Positions 24,260 through 33,516 of a stretch of 34,358 nt of DNA are shown here, piece by piece; position 1 is the stretch's first letter, and every line of letters begins with the position of its first letter. The stretch lies in contig MEMM01000016.1 in NCBI GenBank assembly GCA_001767925.1, forward strand, positions 534 through 34,891. The letters are read 5' to 3'. The stretch is from Alphaproteobacteria bacterium RIFCSPHIGHO2_12_FULL_63_12 (GTDB taxonomy: Bacteria > Pseudomonadota > Alphaproteobacteria > Caulobacterales > Parvularculaceae). The notes under the pieces are model-generated. The model saw only the letters and a list, made by a program, of their open reading frames with translations. It was not told where the DNA came from and ran no database searches. The position numbers and the translations under genes are program-made.

Positions 24260-24652
24260 ATGTATGAGCGCGTGACAAAAGGGATCAGGGTGAGCGTCAT
24301 GCCGACCTTTCTCGAAGGGCAATCGGATCCCGACGACGATCTTTATGTCTGGTCCTACACCGTGCGCATCTGCAACGACACGCGCGACGCGATCCGGGTC
24401 AGAACGCGCCATTGGCTCATCACCAACGCCAAGGGCCTCACCGAAGAAGTCAGGGGCGTCGGCATCGTCGGCGAACAGCCGCTGATCCGGCCCGGCGAAA
24501 ATTACGAATACACGTCCGGCGCGCCTTTATCGACGCCGTCCGGCATGATGGTCGGCCGTTACGGCGTTGAAAGCGCCGAGGGCGAACTGTTCGACATCGA
24601 CATTCCCGCTTTCTCTCTCGACAGCCCGCACGAGCGTCGCCGAGTGCATTGA
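24260..24652 (+). CDS. apaG: Co2+/Mg2+ efflux-associated protein ApaG
   Basis: A 130-residue protein of the ApaG/DUF525 family. I prefer the ATG at 24260 over an in-frame TTG at 24245 because GGAG at 24249-24252 is spaced seven bases from it, and MYERVTKGIRVSV is the usual start. The Ig-like beta-sandwich motifs are present: VWSYTVRICN, LRTRHW-like RVRTRHWLI, GVGIVGEQP (a GxGxxG element) and YTSGAPLSTPSG MMVG near the end. ApaG has been linked to Co2+/Mg2+ resistance, but its biochemical role is unclear. It converges on the metallopeptidase gene, 27 bases away. Confidence 0.93.
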   Translation: MYERVTKGIRVSVMPTFLEGQSDPDDDLYVWSYTVRICNDTRDAIRVRTRHWLITNAKGLTEEVRGVGIVGEQPLIRPGENYEYTSGAPLSTPSGMMVGRYGVESAEGELFDIDIPAFSLDSPHERRRVH

Positions 24653-24679
24653 CCGGGACGCTCGTCCGTAAGCGGCGCG

Positions 24680-25564
24680 TTAAAGCGAACCCGAATTGAA
24701 AGTGTCGCAGGCGGCGATGTCGCCGGAGCGATAGCCGGCCGTAAACCACCTGACGCGCTGTTCGGATGAGCCATGCGTGAAGCTTTCCGGCGTCACGCGC
24801 CGGCCGGCGTTTTTCTGCAATGTGTCATCGCCGATCGCGGTCGCCGCCCGCAGCCCTTCCTCGATATCGCCGTCGTCAAGCAGGCCGGAATATTTGTCGG
24901 CGTGCTTGGCCCAGATTCCGGCGTAACAGTCGGCCTGCAGCTCCATCATCACCTGCAGCTGGTTTTGCTCTTCCTCGCGCGCTCCCGACTGAGCCTGACG
25001 CACCTGATCCGAAATGCCGGTCACGGTTTGAACATGGTGGCCGACTTCATGCGCAATGACATAGGCGGCGGCGAAATCGCCCGGCGCGCCGAAGCGCTGC
25101 GAGAGTTCGTTGAAAAAGCTGGTGTCGAGATAGACCTTGCGGTCGCCAGGGCAATAGAACGGCCCCGCCGCCGCCGATCCGTAACCGCACGCGGTCTCGG
25201 TCTGTCCGGAATAGACGACCAGAACCGGCGCTTCGTAAACCGAGCCGTTCGCGGCGAATATGTCCGTCCACGTCTTTTCTGTTTCGGCGAGAATGACCGC
25301 AGCGAAGTCATAGGCTTCCTGGTCTTCGGCGGAAACCTGCGCCGGCCCGGCCGCCGGCTGTCCGCCAAGCAGCAGCAACGGATCGATCCCGACCGCCCTC
25401 AGCGCGAAAAACCCGCCGACCAGCACCACGATGCCGCCGATCCCGAATCGGCTGAACACAAAGCGCAGCAGCAAGATGGCGAGGCCGGACAGGCCGGCCG
25501 CCCCGGCCGCGCCGCGCCGGTCTTCGACATTCTTGCTTCCCTCGCGACCCCGCCATTTGACCAT
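24680..25564 (-). CDS. Membrane-anchored neutral zinc metallopeptidase (YpfJ-like)
   Basis: A 294-residue protein; the ATG at 25564 begins MVKWRGREGSKNVEDRRG, the family N-terminus, whereas the open frame upstream is not conserved-looking. A cytoplasmic basic start precedes one membrane span (about residues 26-56). The extracytoplasmic domain has the zinc motif His172-Glu-Val-Gly-His176 and a later acidic ligand candidate in ELQADCYAG (Glu208). The cysteine-containing CGYGSAAAGPFYCPGD (about 126-141) and the C-terminal GSSEQRVRWFTAGY are also family features. The natural substrate is unknown. It converges with apaG and is divergent from an unrecognised gene. Confidence 0.9.
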   Translation of the reverse strand: MVKWRGREGSKNVEDRRGAAGAAGLSGLAILLLRFVFSRFGIGGIVVLVGGFFALRAVGIDPLLLLGGQPAAGPAQVSAEDQEAYDFAAVILAETEKTWTDIFAANGSVYEAPVLVVYSGQTETACGYGSAAAGPFYCPGDRKVYLDTSFFNELSQRFGAPGDFAAAYVIAHEVGHHVQTVTGISDQVRQAQSGAREEEQNQLQVMMELQADCYAGIWAKHADKYSGLLDDGDIEEGLRAATAIGDDTLQKNAGRRVTPESFTHGSSEQRVRWFTAGYRSGDIAACDTFNSGSL

Positions 25565-25798
25565 TTCGAGCCACCCCGTTCCTGCAACTGATGCGGGCGC
25601 ACTATCGCCAACCCTCCCGTTTTTGTCGAGGCGAGGGTTAAGGCGCGACCGCAGTGAGGCGGCGCGGCAACGCGGCGGCCGCCAATCGGCGCGCAAGGAA
25701 CGTTATCGCCCGTCGATTGATTGACACCGGAGGTAGGGATCGCGACTCTGGCCGCCGACGCGGGGCGCGTGGCTTCCGGGGGGAACGGCAAGGGGCGA

Positions 25799-27121
25799 AT
25801 GTTCAATTCCGAACATTATCTGCGGCTCACGGCGGCGCTGGTCGCCGCGGCGATGCTCGGCGGCCTCATCGCCAATCCGGGGGCCGGCAAGGATTATGCG
25901 CGTCAGGCGGCGGCGCTGAACCCGGAGGCGACGCCCGTCGCCCTGCGCGCCTGCGATCGCGGCGCGACGGCGTTGAAGGCCCCGTTCGCGCCGATCGGGG
26001 ACATCCTCTCTGTTTCGCCGCTCGGCGAGGCGACCGCGCCGGGGGAACAACTCCCCGCCCCGGCCATCCGGCTTAACACCCGAAAAGGCAAGACGGCATT
26101 CGAGCGCCGCCGCACGGCTGCGCTTGCGCCGGCCAAGGCGGATATCGTCGCCATCGAAAGACGCACCTTGCGCGACGCGGAAGGCGGCGCCGTGCGCGAG
26201 ACCTGGAGCGTCCGGCTCGCCGTCTGCGATTCCGTCATCGTCGGCTATGACGATCTCGACGAAATCGAACCGGCGTTGCTGGCGCGCGCCGGCGGGCTTG
26301 CCAGCTTTCATGAGATCGGGGCGCCTGATCACCTCGCCGCCAAAACCATGATCCGTGTGCGGCAGGGCGAGAAGATCGGCGTTGCGGACGGCTTCGATGT
26401 TTTCCTTGAAGACCGCAATGCGACCCCGGCGCCGCTCGAACGGCCGGAGCGGTACGCCAGCGACGCTTACGTCGAAGGGACCGCGATTTCAGCGCCGCCG
26501 GCGGTGCTCGAAGCAATCGCCAGCGACGCCAGCCGCCTGAAATGCCCGCTCGATTACCTGCCGTCGTCGATGGCTGCAGAATGGAAATCAAAGCTCGGCG
26601 ACGCCTGGGGCATGCGCCGCGCGAAAGGCGAAAACGCCTGCCGCACCGCCTTGGTCGACGTGCCGGGCGCGGCGCAGGGCGCATGGTTCACCGACGCCTC
26701 TCATAACGGCCGCACATCGAAAGTAAGCGCGATCGCGCTCGCCCCGGATACGATCGACCCCGACCGCCTGATCTTCGCGCTGCACGGGCGCGTCCGCTCG
26801 CTGAACGCCGACATGATCGGCCTCAACCCGATGTTGGAGGAAGCACGCGACGAGGCCGCCCGCGACTTTCTCACCTTCGACCTTGGCGACGGGCGCATCA
26901 ACGCGCCCTTTGACAAGGTCCGCGCGGGCCAGACCTATTGTTACGAAGGGTTGCGCGCCAATTTCGTCGGTCCCCGGATTAACGGCGTCATTCTTCTCGC
27001 CATCGAAGCTGGCGACACCGCGCCGCTGATGCGCATCGAAGCGCGCGGCGACGTGATGCGCTGCATCGATCTCGCCGAACCCTGGTCGTTCACCGGGGCC
27101 GAGACGACGTTCTACCGATAG
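25799..27121 (+). CDS. Unrecognised exported or anchored protein
   Basis: I do not recognise this 440-residue protein. The ATG at 25799 is chosen over an in-frame TTG at 25721 because AAGGGG precedes it and the encoded N-terminus is a signal anchor (hydrophobic about residues 10-25). The rest is soluble, with several cysteines (for example in RACDRGA, LAVCDSV, LKCPLDYL, ENACRTA, TYCYEGL and MRCIDL) that could form disulphides if exported. GLASFHEIGAPDHLAAKTMIRVRQG marks the middle. No metal, nucleotide or catalytic motif is clear. A TTGACA at 25721-25726 could be a -35 box, but the -10 at the right spacing is poor. It is divergent from the metallopeptidase and convergent with sdhAF4-like. Confidence 0.7.
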   Translation: MFNSEHYLRLTAALVAAAMLGGLIANPGAGKDYARQAAALNPEATPVALRACDRGATALKAPFAPIGDILSVSPLGEATAPGEQLPAPAIRLNTRKGKTAFERRRTAALAPAKADIVAIERRTLRDAEGGAVRETWSVRLAVCDSVIVGYDDLDEIEPALLARAGGLASFHEIGAPDHLAAKTMIRVRQGEKIGVADGFDVFLEDRNATPAPLERPERYASDAYVEGTAISAPPAVLEAIASDASRLKCPLDYLPSSMAAEWKSKLGDAWGMRRAKGENACRTALVDVPGAAQGAWFTDASHNGRTSKVSAIALAPDTIDPDRLIFALHGRVRSLNADMIGLNPMLEEARDEAARDFLTFDLGDGRINAPFDKVRAGQTYCYEGLRANFVGPRINGVILLAIEAGDTAPLMRIEARGDVMRCIDLAEPWSFTGAETTFYR

Positions 27122-27163
27122 AAATTTTGTCAGCAGAATCGCCCGGGCGGCGACGCTGTCGGC

Positions 27164-27376
27164 TCAAAAATCGACAGCGCGGCCTTTGCGCTCCCAGTCG
27201 CCATAGCGGGTCGGCTCCGGCCCTGAAGGACCGCCCTTTTCCGCCGGCGCCGGGGCGGCCGTCGCCGCCTTTCGCCTTGCCGCCGCTTCTTCGAGGGCGC
27301 GCTGCGCCGCCGGCGATAGAGCCGCGCCTGGCGCGGCTCCTTCGATCGCCGCCGTCGGTTCGATTTTCTCGCTCAT
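27164..27376 (-). CDS. SdhAF4-like (DUF1674) protein
   Basis: A 70-residue protein with the diagnostic C-terminal block GPEPTRYGDWERKGRAVDF. SdhAF4 relatives assist the flavinated SdhA subunit of succinate dehydrogenase, shielding it before assembly; bacterial members are usually annotated only as DUF1674. The Ala-rich, charged N-terminal part is low in complexity. I take the ATG at 27376; an upstream in-frame start at 27403 adds nine residues without similarity. It is divergent from htpX across 61 bases, an arrangement I recall from many alphaproteobacteria. Confidence 0.85.
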   Translation of the reverse strand: MSEKIEPTAAIEGAAPGAALSPAAQRALEEAAARRKAATAAPAPAEKGGPSGPEPTRYGDWERKGRAVDF

Positions 27377-27437
27377 ATTGAAGCGCCTTTCTCGCCGCCA
27401 CATATAAGGGGCCGTCGGCAGTTAATACAGGGAATGC

Positions 27438-28352
27438 ATGAGCCATCTTCGCACCTATGTCCTCGTCGCGGTATTGACCGCCTTGTTCGGCGTCATCGGT
27501 TTCGCCCTTGGCGGGTCGGGCGGCATGATCATCGCGCTTCTCGTCGCGGCGGCGTCGAACCTTTTCGCCTACTGGAACGCTGACAAGATCGTCCTGCGCA
27601 TGTACCGGGCCGAGATCGTCGACCGCTCCCACCCGTCGGGCGCGGTTCGCCGCTATGTCGAGATCGTCGAGCGCCTCGCCGCCGGCGCCGGACTGCCGCA
27701 GCCCAAGGTCACGCTCATCGAAAGCGATCAACCGAACGCCTTTGCGACGGGACGCAATCCTCAAAACGCCGCCGTCGCCGCGACGACCGGCCTCCTGCGC
27801 ATGCTCAACGAAGACGAAATCGCCGGCGTCATGGCGCATGAACTCGCGCATGTGAAAAACCGCGACACGCTGACCATGACGGTGACGGCGACGATCGCCG
27901 GCGCGATCACCATGCTCGCCAATTTTGCAATGTTCTTCGGCGGCAACCGCAATAATGGCGGCAATATCGTTTCAACCCTCGCCTTGATGTTTCTGGCGCC
28001 GCTCGCCGCCGGCCTCGTTCAGATGGCGATCAGCCGCGGCCGCGAATATGAAGCCGACCGCGTCGGCGCCGTCATATCCGGCCGCCCGGAAGCGCTCGCC
28101 TCGGCGCTCGCCAAGATCAGCCATGGCGCGGCGCGCATCCCGAACGAGACCGCCGAAATGCACCCCGAAACCGGGCAATTGATGATCATCAATCCGCTCT
28201 CGGGCCGCGGCGCCGACAATCTGTTCTCAACCCACCCGGCAACCCAAAACCGCATCGACCGGCTGATGGCGCTGGCCGATGACGGCCGGTCGCCGCGTCC
28301 CCGCGCCGACGTCTCGCCTGTCGATACTCACAGCAAAGGCCCGTGGGGCTGA
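27438..28352 (+). CDS. htpX: Membrane zinc metalloprotease HtpX
   Basis: HtpX degrades misfolded or damaged inner-membrane proteins together with FtsH. The protein has 304 residues and four hydrophobic segments (about 5-22, 28-46, 145-165 and 180-200). The zinc site is HELAH at 134-138 with catalytic Glu135, and a third ligand in the [10 protein letters not shown] element (about 197-206). [18 protein letters not shown] follows. The active site faces the cytoplasm. No ribosome-binding site stands out. In many proteobacteria its expression is heat-shock or Cpx-linked, but I see no identifiable heat-shock promoter here. Confidence 0.95.
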   Translation: MSHLRTYVLVAVLTALFGVIGFALGGSGGMIIALLVAAASNLFAYWNADKIVLRMYRAEIVDRSHPSGAVRRYVEIVERLAAGAGLPQPKVTLIESDQPNAFATGRNPQNAAVAATTGLLRMLNEDEIAGVMAHELAHVKNRDTLTMTVTATIAGAITMLANFAMFFGGNRNNGGNIVSTLALMFLAPLAAGLVQMAISRGREYEADRVGAVISGRPEALASALAKISHGAARIPNETAEMHPETGQLMIINPLSGRGADNLFSTHPATQNRIDRLMALADDGRSPRPRADVSPVDTHSKGPWG

Positions 28353-28473
28353 GCCGCCGCGAGGTTGCGAAATGATTAACCGGACGCGAACGCCCTCAAT
28401 TTTAGACAAGCCTTAAGGGTCGTCTTTACGCGCTGTCGACTATGGTCTCTCCCAGTTGAGGGATTCTTTGTTC

Positions 28474-29250
28474 ATGCGCATGGACTTCGCCACGATCGGC
28501 GGCATCGTCGCTGGGCTTTTCGTCGTCGGGCTGGCGATCGTCATGTCCGGGGCTGTCGCCGTCTTTTTCAACATGCCGAGCTTTCTGATCGTCGTCGGCG
28601 GCGCAGCGGCGGCGACCGTCCTGCGGTTCCCGGTCGATGACGTCGCCAACGCAGTCGTCACCGGCGCAAGGACAGCGTTCTTCGATCACGCCAGGAGCGC
28701 CGGCGATCTTCTCGAAGAATTGCGCGGCCTGGCGCAGATTGCGCGACGTCAGGGCCCGATGGGCCTTGAGCGCGCGCCGGTCTCTGATCCGTTCCTCGCG
28801 CGCGGCAAGCAGATGATCGCCGACGGCCTCGCCAGCGACCATCTTCGCGCGCAGCTCACCCGCGAGCGCGAGCTTGAAATAAAACGCCTTGTCGATGGTG
28901 AAAAAATATTTCGCGCGATCGGCGAGGCCGCGCCCGCCTTCGGCATGATCGGCACCATTGTCGGTCTCGTCAAAATGCTGTCGACGATGGACGATCCCTC
29001 GACTATCGGGCCTGCTATGGCGATCGCCCTGCTGACGACGCTTTACGGCGCGCTCATCGCCTATGTGCTGGCGCTGCCGATCGCCGACAAGCTCGCCTCA
29101 AAGCTCGATGTGCAGGAAACCAATCTGTCGCTCATCATCGACGGCCTGTGCCAGGTCGCCGAGCGCCGGTCGCCCGACGCGATCACCGACATGCTGATCG
29201 TCTACCTGCCCGAAAAGGCGCGGGGCGCCTTCGCGAGCGCCGCGGCGTGA
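28474..29250 (+). CDS. motA: MotA/PomA-family stator subunit
   Basis: A 258-residue protein from the ATG at 28474 (another ATG lies at 28480 and an upstream TTG at 28456, so the start is uncertain). Four membrane spans are visible: about 5-25, 30-50, 145-167 and 180-203. The stator signature AIGEAAPAFGMIGTIVGLVKML, followed by GPAMAIALLTTLYGALIA, carries the conserved Pro residues next to the proton or sodium channel. A cytoplasmic loop of charged residues lies between spans two and three. In length and style it is nearer PomA/LafT than enteric MotA. The stop overlaps the motB start (GTGA), so they are coupled. No flagellar genes are in the window. Confidence 0.9.
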   Translation: MRMDFATIGGIVAGLFVVGLAIVMSGAVAVFFNMPSFLIVVGGAAAATVLRFPVDDVANAVVTGARTAFFDHARSAGDLLEELRGLAQIARRQGPMGLERAPVSDPFLARGKQMIADGLASDHLRAQLTRERELEIKRLVDGEKIFRAIGEAAPAFGMIGTIVGLVKMLSTMDDPSTIGPAMAIALLTTLYGALIAYVLALPIADKLASKLDVQETNLSLIIDGLCQVAERRSPDAITDMLIVYLPEKARGAFASAAA

Positions 29251-30092
29251 GCGTTCTTCCCGCACACAGAGGCCGCAAGCGCTTATCGGGAACCTGGCTG
29301 ATCACTTATGCCGACCTGATGACGCTGCTCGTCACTTTCTTCGTGATGATTGTCTCGTTCTCCGTGCATGACAAAGTGAAGATGCAGGTGGTCGCGGGAT
29401 CGATCCGCGAAGCGTTCGGCGTCACGCAGGAAAGGCGGTTCGCCGGCGACGTGAAACTCGACGGCGTTCCCGAAACGCGGCAGCCGGGATCGATCGTCCC
29501 CACGGCGACGCCTTCCGGACAGGGTTTGACGAAGAATTTATCGGCAAAACCCGCCGCCGGCATGGAAGGCGCGCACGGCGCCTATGAACAGGCGGCGGAA
29601 GATCGCCGGCGCTTCGAGGCGGTGAAAGAAAAGCTCGAACACGCAATCCTGATGCGCCCGATCGCCAAGGACGCCAACGACGCGATCACCATCAACCTGA
29701 CCGATTCCGGATTGCAGATCCTGATCGTCGACACCCAAGGGCGCGCCATGTTCGACGCGGGCGCGTCCGAGCCGACGCCGCAAGCGAAGGCGCTGATCGA
29801 GGAAACCGCCCACGCGCTGAGGCCGCTCGCCAATCGCGTCTTCATCGACGCGCACGCGGACGCCAGCGGCGCCGGTTCCTATTCGCCGTTCGAGCTGACC
29901 GCCGCGCGCGCCAACGCCGCAAGGCGGGTGATGGAAGCGGCGGGCTTTCCCGCCAACCGCATCGCCGGCGTCTCTGGCAAGGGCGACGCTTTTCCCCTGT
30001 ATCCGGAAAATCCGTACGCCGCCGGCAACCGCCGGATCGAGATCACTCTGGAACCGGCTGCGCCGCTATTGCCGGACGAGCGGCCATTCTGA
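29247..30092 (+). CDS. motB: MotB/PomB-family stator subunit
   Basis: A 281-residue protein starting with GTG at 29247, inside the motA stop codon, which fixes the start. The single membrane span (about residues 17-40) contains Asp23 in ITYADLMTLL, the essential ion-carrying residue. A linker rich in Gly/Ala/Pro leads to a peptidoglycan-binding OmpA-like domain from about residue 150, with IDAHADASGAG, SPFELTAARANAARRVM, NRIAGVSGKGD and NRRIEI. The pair forms an ion channel that drives the flagellar motor; an attached non-flagellar use remains possible given the missing flagellar neighbours. Confidence 0.92.
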   Translation: MSVLPAHRGRKRLSGTWLITYADLMTLLVTFFVMIVSFSVHDKVKMQVVAGSIREAFGVTQERRFAGDVKLDGVPETRQPGSIVPTATPSGQGLTKNLSAKPAAGMEGAHGAYEQAAEDRRRFEAVKEKLEHAILMRPIAKDANDAITINLTDSGLQILIVDTQGRAMFDAGASEPTPQAKALIEETAHALRPLANRVFIDAHADASGAGSYSPFELTAARANAARRVMEAAGFPANRIAGVSGKGDAFPLYPENPYAAGNRRIEITLEPAAPLLPDERPF

Positions 30093-30211
30093 CGGCGCCG
30101 CGATCCGGTTAACGGCGACAATTCTCAAGACTTTCAAAAGCCTTTCGCAACCGCCCAACGCGAAAATCCGGCGAGCTGGCGATATGCGGGCAAAATGACC
30201 GGAGGGTTTCG

Positions 30212-30634
30212 ATGAAGCGGATTTTGTTGATCGCGGTTTGCACCACGGCGACCGCTCTAGGCGCGGCCGCGGCGAAGCCGCCCCACAAAAACGCGGCGCA
30301 CGCGGAACATGAACGAAGCGGCGGCGCGGACTTCAATGTCTCGATCATCCTCGGCGACCGCGAACGCGAAGTCGTCCGCAACCATTACACGGCGAATTGC
30401 CCGCCGGGCCTAGCGAAAAAGCGCAATGGCTGCCTGCCTCCCGGCCTTGCGAAAAAGCGCTACGCCGTCGGCCAGCGCATGCCGGACGATGCGGACATCG
30501 TCATCTTGCCTAATGAGGTGATCTTGCGCCTGCCGCCGCTGCCGCGCGGCTATGGTTACCGGGTGGTCGACGGCGATCTCGTCGTCGTCGCGCTGGCGTC
30601 GCTCATCATCGCCGACGCTATCGGAATATTCTGA
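30212..30634 (+). CDS. Small exported CigR/RcnB-like protein with tandem PPGLAKKR repeats
   Basis: A 140-residue protein with GGAGGG well placed before the ATG. A signal peptide covers about residues 1-20, then a charged His-rich stretch. Two near-identical motifs, CPPGLAKKR (63-71) and LPPGLAKKR (75-83), lie in tandem, followed by YAVGQRMP and, near the end, LPRGYGYRVVDGDLVVVALASLIIADAI, a hydrophobic end typical of RcnB/CigR-type periplasmic proteins. CigR is an anti-virulence regulator in Salmonella and RcnB affects nickel/cobalt homeostasis; neither function can be assumed here. The gene stands alone and converges on polA, 22 bases away. Confidence 0.75.
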   Translation: MKRILLIAVCTTATALGAAAAKPPHKNAAHAEHERSGGADFNVSIILGDREREVVRNHYTANCPPGLAKKRNGCLPPGLAKKRYAVGQRMPDDADIVILPNEVILRLPPLPRGYGYRVVDGDLVVVALASLIIADAIGIF

Positions 30635-30656
30635 AATCCGGGCGTTGGCCCATTTG

Positions 30657-33455
30657 TCAGTGCGCTTCGTCCCAGTTGTTCCCGGCCCGCGCCTCAACAG
30701 TCAGCGGGACGGAGATTTCAACCGCGGGATGGGGCGCGGTCTCCATCACCTTGCGGGCGACTTCGATTGTCTTTTCCGCTTCTTCCTTCGGGCATTCGAA
30801 GACAAGCTCGTCATGCACCTGCAGCAGCATCTTCGCTGAAAGCCCCGCGCGCGTCAGCGCCGGCTGCATGCGGATCATCGCACGGCGGATGACATCGGCG
30901 GCCGCGCCCTGAATCGGCGCGTTGATCGCCTGGCGCTCGGCATAGCCGCGCATCGCCGGATTCTTGTCGTTGATCCCGCCGACATAGGTGCGCCGGCCGA
31001 AGATCGTCTCGACGAAGCCCGCCTTTTTCGCGCCGGCGATCGTTTCGTCCATGTATTTCCGGATGCCGGGGAACTTCTGGAAATAGCTGTCGATATACGC
31101 CTTCGCCTCGCCGCGCCCGATGCCGAGCTGGTTGGCGAGGCCGAACGCTGAAATTCCGTAGATGATGCCGAAATTGATCGCCTTGGCTCGGCGGCGCACC
31201 ATCGGGTCCATGCCCTCGACCGGCACGCCGAACATCTCGGACGCCGTCAGCGCGTGGATGTCGACGCCGTTCGCGAAGGCCGCCTTCATCGATTTCAGAT
31301 CGGCGATGTGGGCGAGCAAGCGCAGCTCGATCTGGCTGTAGTCGGCGGAGACGAGGACGTTGCCCTTTTCCGGAATGAAGGCTGTCCTGATCTTCCGTCC
31401 GTCTTCCGTCCGTATCGGGATGTTCTGTAGATTGGGATCGGTCGATGCGAGGCGCCCGGTCGTCGTCGCCGCCAGCGAGTAAGACGTGTGGACGCGGCCC
31501 GTCTCGCGGTTGATCGCGGCGGGCAGCGCGTCTGTATAGGTCGATTTCAGCTTGGCTAGGCCGCGCCAGTCGAGGATCGCGCGCGGCAAATCATGGCCGT
31601 CCGCCGCAAGTTCTTCAAGAATATCGGCGGAGGTCGACCACGCGCCGGTTCCGGTCTTCTTGCCGCCCGGAAGGCCGAGGCGCTCGAACAGGATCTCCGA
31701 AATCTGCTTGGGCGAGCCCATATTGAAGGCGCCGCCGGCGAGCGCGTGCGCGTCGGCTTCATGCATCGCCATACGCTGCGCGAAATCGGCGGAAAGGCGC
31801 GCGAGAACCGCCGGGTCGATCCGGACGCCCGCGCGCTCCATCGCGAAAATCACCGGAACGAGCGGGCGCTCCAGCGTCTCATAGACCGTCGCCTTGCCTT
31901 CCGCCGCGAGGCGCGGCTTCAACTGCTGGTGCAGGCGCAAGGTGACGTCCGCGTCTTCGGCGGCGTAGGCGGTCGCCTTGTCGATCGCGATCTCGTCGAA
32001 GGTTTTCTGGTTCTTGCCGGTTCCGACGACATCCGAGAACTTGATCGTGTCGTGCTGAAGCCAGCGTTTTGAAAGCTCGTCCATGCCGTGCCCGCCGACG
32101 CCGCAGTCGAGCGCATAGGACATCAGCATCGTATCGTCGATGGGCGCAACGTTGATCCCGCAGCGCGCGAAAATATGCATGTCGTATTTGAGATTTTGTC
32201 CGACCTTCAGGATCGAGGGATCTTCAAGCAGCGGCTTCAGGAGCCGGAGCGCCGTCTCGGCCGCCATCTGTCTTGAGGTTTCGGCGTCGTCGAAGGCGAG
32301 CCCCTTGGCGCCGTGGGCGAGCGGAATGTAGCAGGCGCGCCCGGCCTCGACGCTCAAGGAAATCCCAACAAGGCCGGCGCCCATCGCATCGAGCGCGTCA
32401 GTTTCGGTGTCGACGGCGACGACGCCGCGTTCATAAGCGGACGCGATCCAGCGCGCTAACGCCGCCTCGTCAAAAACGGTTTCATACGCGCCGGCCTGCG
32501 CCGTCATCGCAGGGACAGGCGCCGGCGTCGGCAAAGGCGCCAGTGAAGACGCGGGCGCCGCCGGCGCCGCCGCGCCGTGATCGCCGTCGACCCGGCGCAG
32601 CAGCGTCGAGAATTCCATCTGCCGCAGGAACGTCGTCAACAGCGCCACGTCGAGCGGCCGCACTTTGAGATCATTAAGCGGCTCGGGAAGCGGGACGTCG
32701 TCCCGGAGCGTCACCAGAGTTTTTGAAATCCGCGCCGCCTCGGCGTTTTCGATGAGATTTTCGCGGCGCTTTTGCTGCTTGATTTCGCCGGCGCGCGCCA
32801 GCAGCGTTTCGACGTCGCCATATTCCCCGATCAGCTGCGCCGCCGTCTTGATCCCGATGCCGGGAACGCCTGGCACGTTGTCGACGCTGTCGCCGGCGAG
32901 CGCCTGCACCTCGACGACTTTTTCGGGCGGCACGCCGAATTTCTCGATCACTTCGGCCCGGGCGATGCGCTTGTTCTTCATGGTGTCAAAGAGCGAGATC
33001 TTGTCGCTGACAAGCTGCATCAGATCCTTGTCGGAGGAGATGATGACGCACGTCCCCCCGGCCCTTTCCGCCGCGCGCGCATAAGAGGCGATAAGGTCAT
33101 CCGCCTCGAACCCTTCAAGCTCGATCGACGGAACATTGAAGGCGCGCGTCGCGTCGCGCACCAGCGGAAATTGCGGCACGAGGTCTTCCGGCGCCGGCGG
33201 ACGGTTCGCCTTGTAATCGGGGTAGATATCGTTGCGGAAACTCTCGCCCGAATGATCGAAGATCACCGCGAGATGCGTCGGCTCGTGCTCGTCGGTCATG
33301 TCGGCGAGGAGCTTGTAGAGCATGTTCGAATAGCCGGCGACGGCGCCGACCGGCAATCCGTCCGACTTGCGCGTCAGCGGCGGCAGCGCGTGATAAGCGC
33401 GGAAAATATAACCCGAGCCGTCGACGAGATAGAGGCGGATGGGCGCTTTCGACAT
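30657..33455 (-). CDS. polA: DNA polymerase I
   Basis: A 932-residue Pol I with all three domains. The 5' nuclease (about 1-290) shows the start LYLVDGSGYIFRAYHALPP and acid residues such as EGFEADDLIASYA. The 3'-5' exonuclease (about 315-520) has Asp-Thr-Glu of VAVDTETDALD (motif Exo I), NLKYDMHIF and YAAEDADVTLRL, so proofreading looks intact. The polymerase domain (about 540-932) has motif A SADYSQIELRLLAHI, motif B RRRAKAINFGIIYG and motif C QVHDELVFE. It fills gaps and removes RNA primers in repair and lagging-strand synthesis. It is preceded by the RND gene on the same strand, 66 bases upstream. Confidence 0.98.
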   Translation of the reverse strand: MSKAPIRLYLVDGSGYIFRAYHALPPLTRKSDGLPVGAVAGYSNMLYKLLADMTDEHEPTHLAVIFDHSGESFRNDIYPDYKANRPPAPEDLVPQFPLVRDATRAFNVPSIELEGFEADDLIASYARAAERAGGTCVIISSDKDLMQLVSDKISLFDTMKNKRIARAEVIEKFGVPPEKVVEVQALAGDSVDNVPGVPGIGIKTAAQLIGEYGDVETLLARAGEIKQQKRRENLIENAEAARISKTLVTLRDDVPLPEPLNDLKVRPLDVALLTTFLRQMEFSTLLRRVDGDHGAAAPAAPASSLAPLPTPAPVPAMTAQAGAYETVFDEAALARWIASAYERGVVAVDTETDALDAMGAGLVGISLSVEAGRACYIPLAHGAKGLAFDDAETSRQMAAETALRLLKPLLEDPSILKVGQNLKYDMHIFARCGINVAPIDDTMLMSYALDCGVGGHGMDELSKRWLQHDTIKFSDVVGTGKNQKTFDEIAIDKATAYAAEDADVTLRLHQQLKPRLAAEGKATVYETLERPLVPVIFAMERAGVRIDPAVLARLSADFAQRMAMHEADAHALAGGAFNMGSPKQISEILFERLGLPGGKKTGTGAWSTSADILEELAADGHDLPRAILDWRGLAKLKSTYTDALPAAINRETGRVHTSYSLAATTTGRLASTDPNLQNIPIRTEDGRKIRTAFIPEKGNVLVSADYSQIELRLLAHIADLKSMKAAFANGVDIHALTASEMFGVPVEGMDPMVRRRAKAINFGIIYGISAFGLANQLGIGRGEAKAYIDSYFQKFPGIRKYMDETIAGAKKAGFVETIFGRRTYVGGINDKNPAMRGYAERQAINAPIQGAAADVIRRAMIRMQPALTRAGLSAKMLLQVHDELVFECPKEEAEKTIEVARKVMETAPHPAVEISVPLTVEARAGNNWDEAH

Positions 33456-33516
33456 GCGTATTCCCGGCGGGGTGATTGACGCCGCCTGTATCCGCTGTCC
33501 GGCTTCAAAAGTCGAC

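Noticed and set aside
27130-27155. GC palindrome between the 440-residue protein gene and the sdhAF4-like gene
   Set aside because: CGCCCGGGCG is short and has no T-run; in DNA this rich in GC it is expected by chance.
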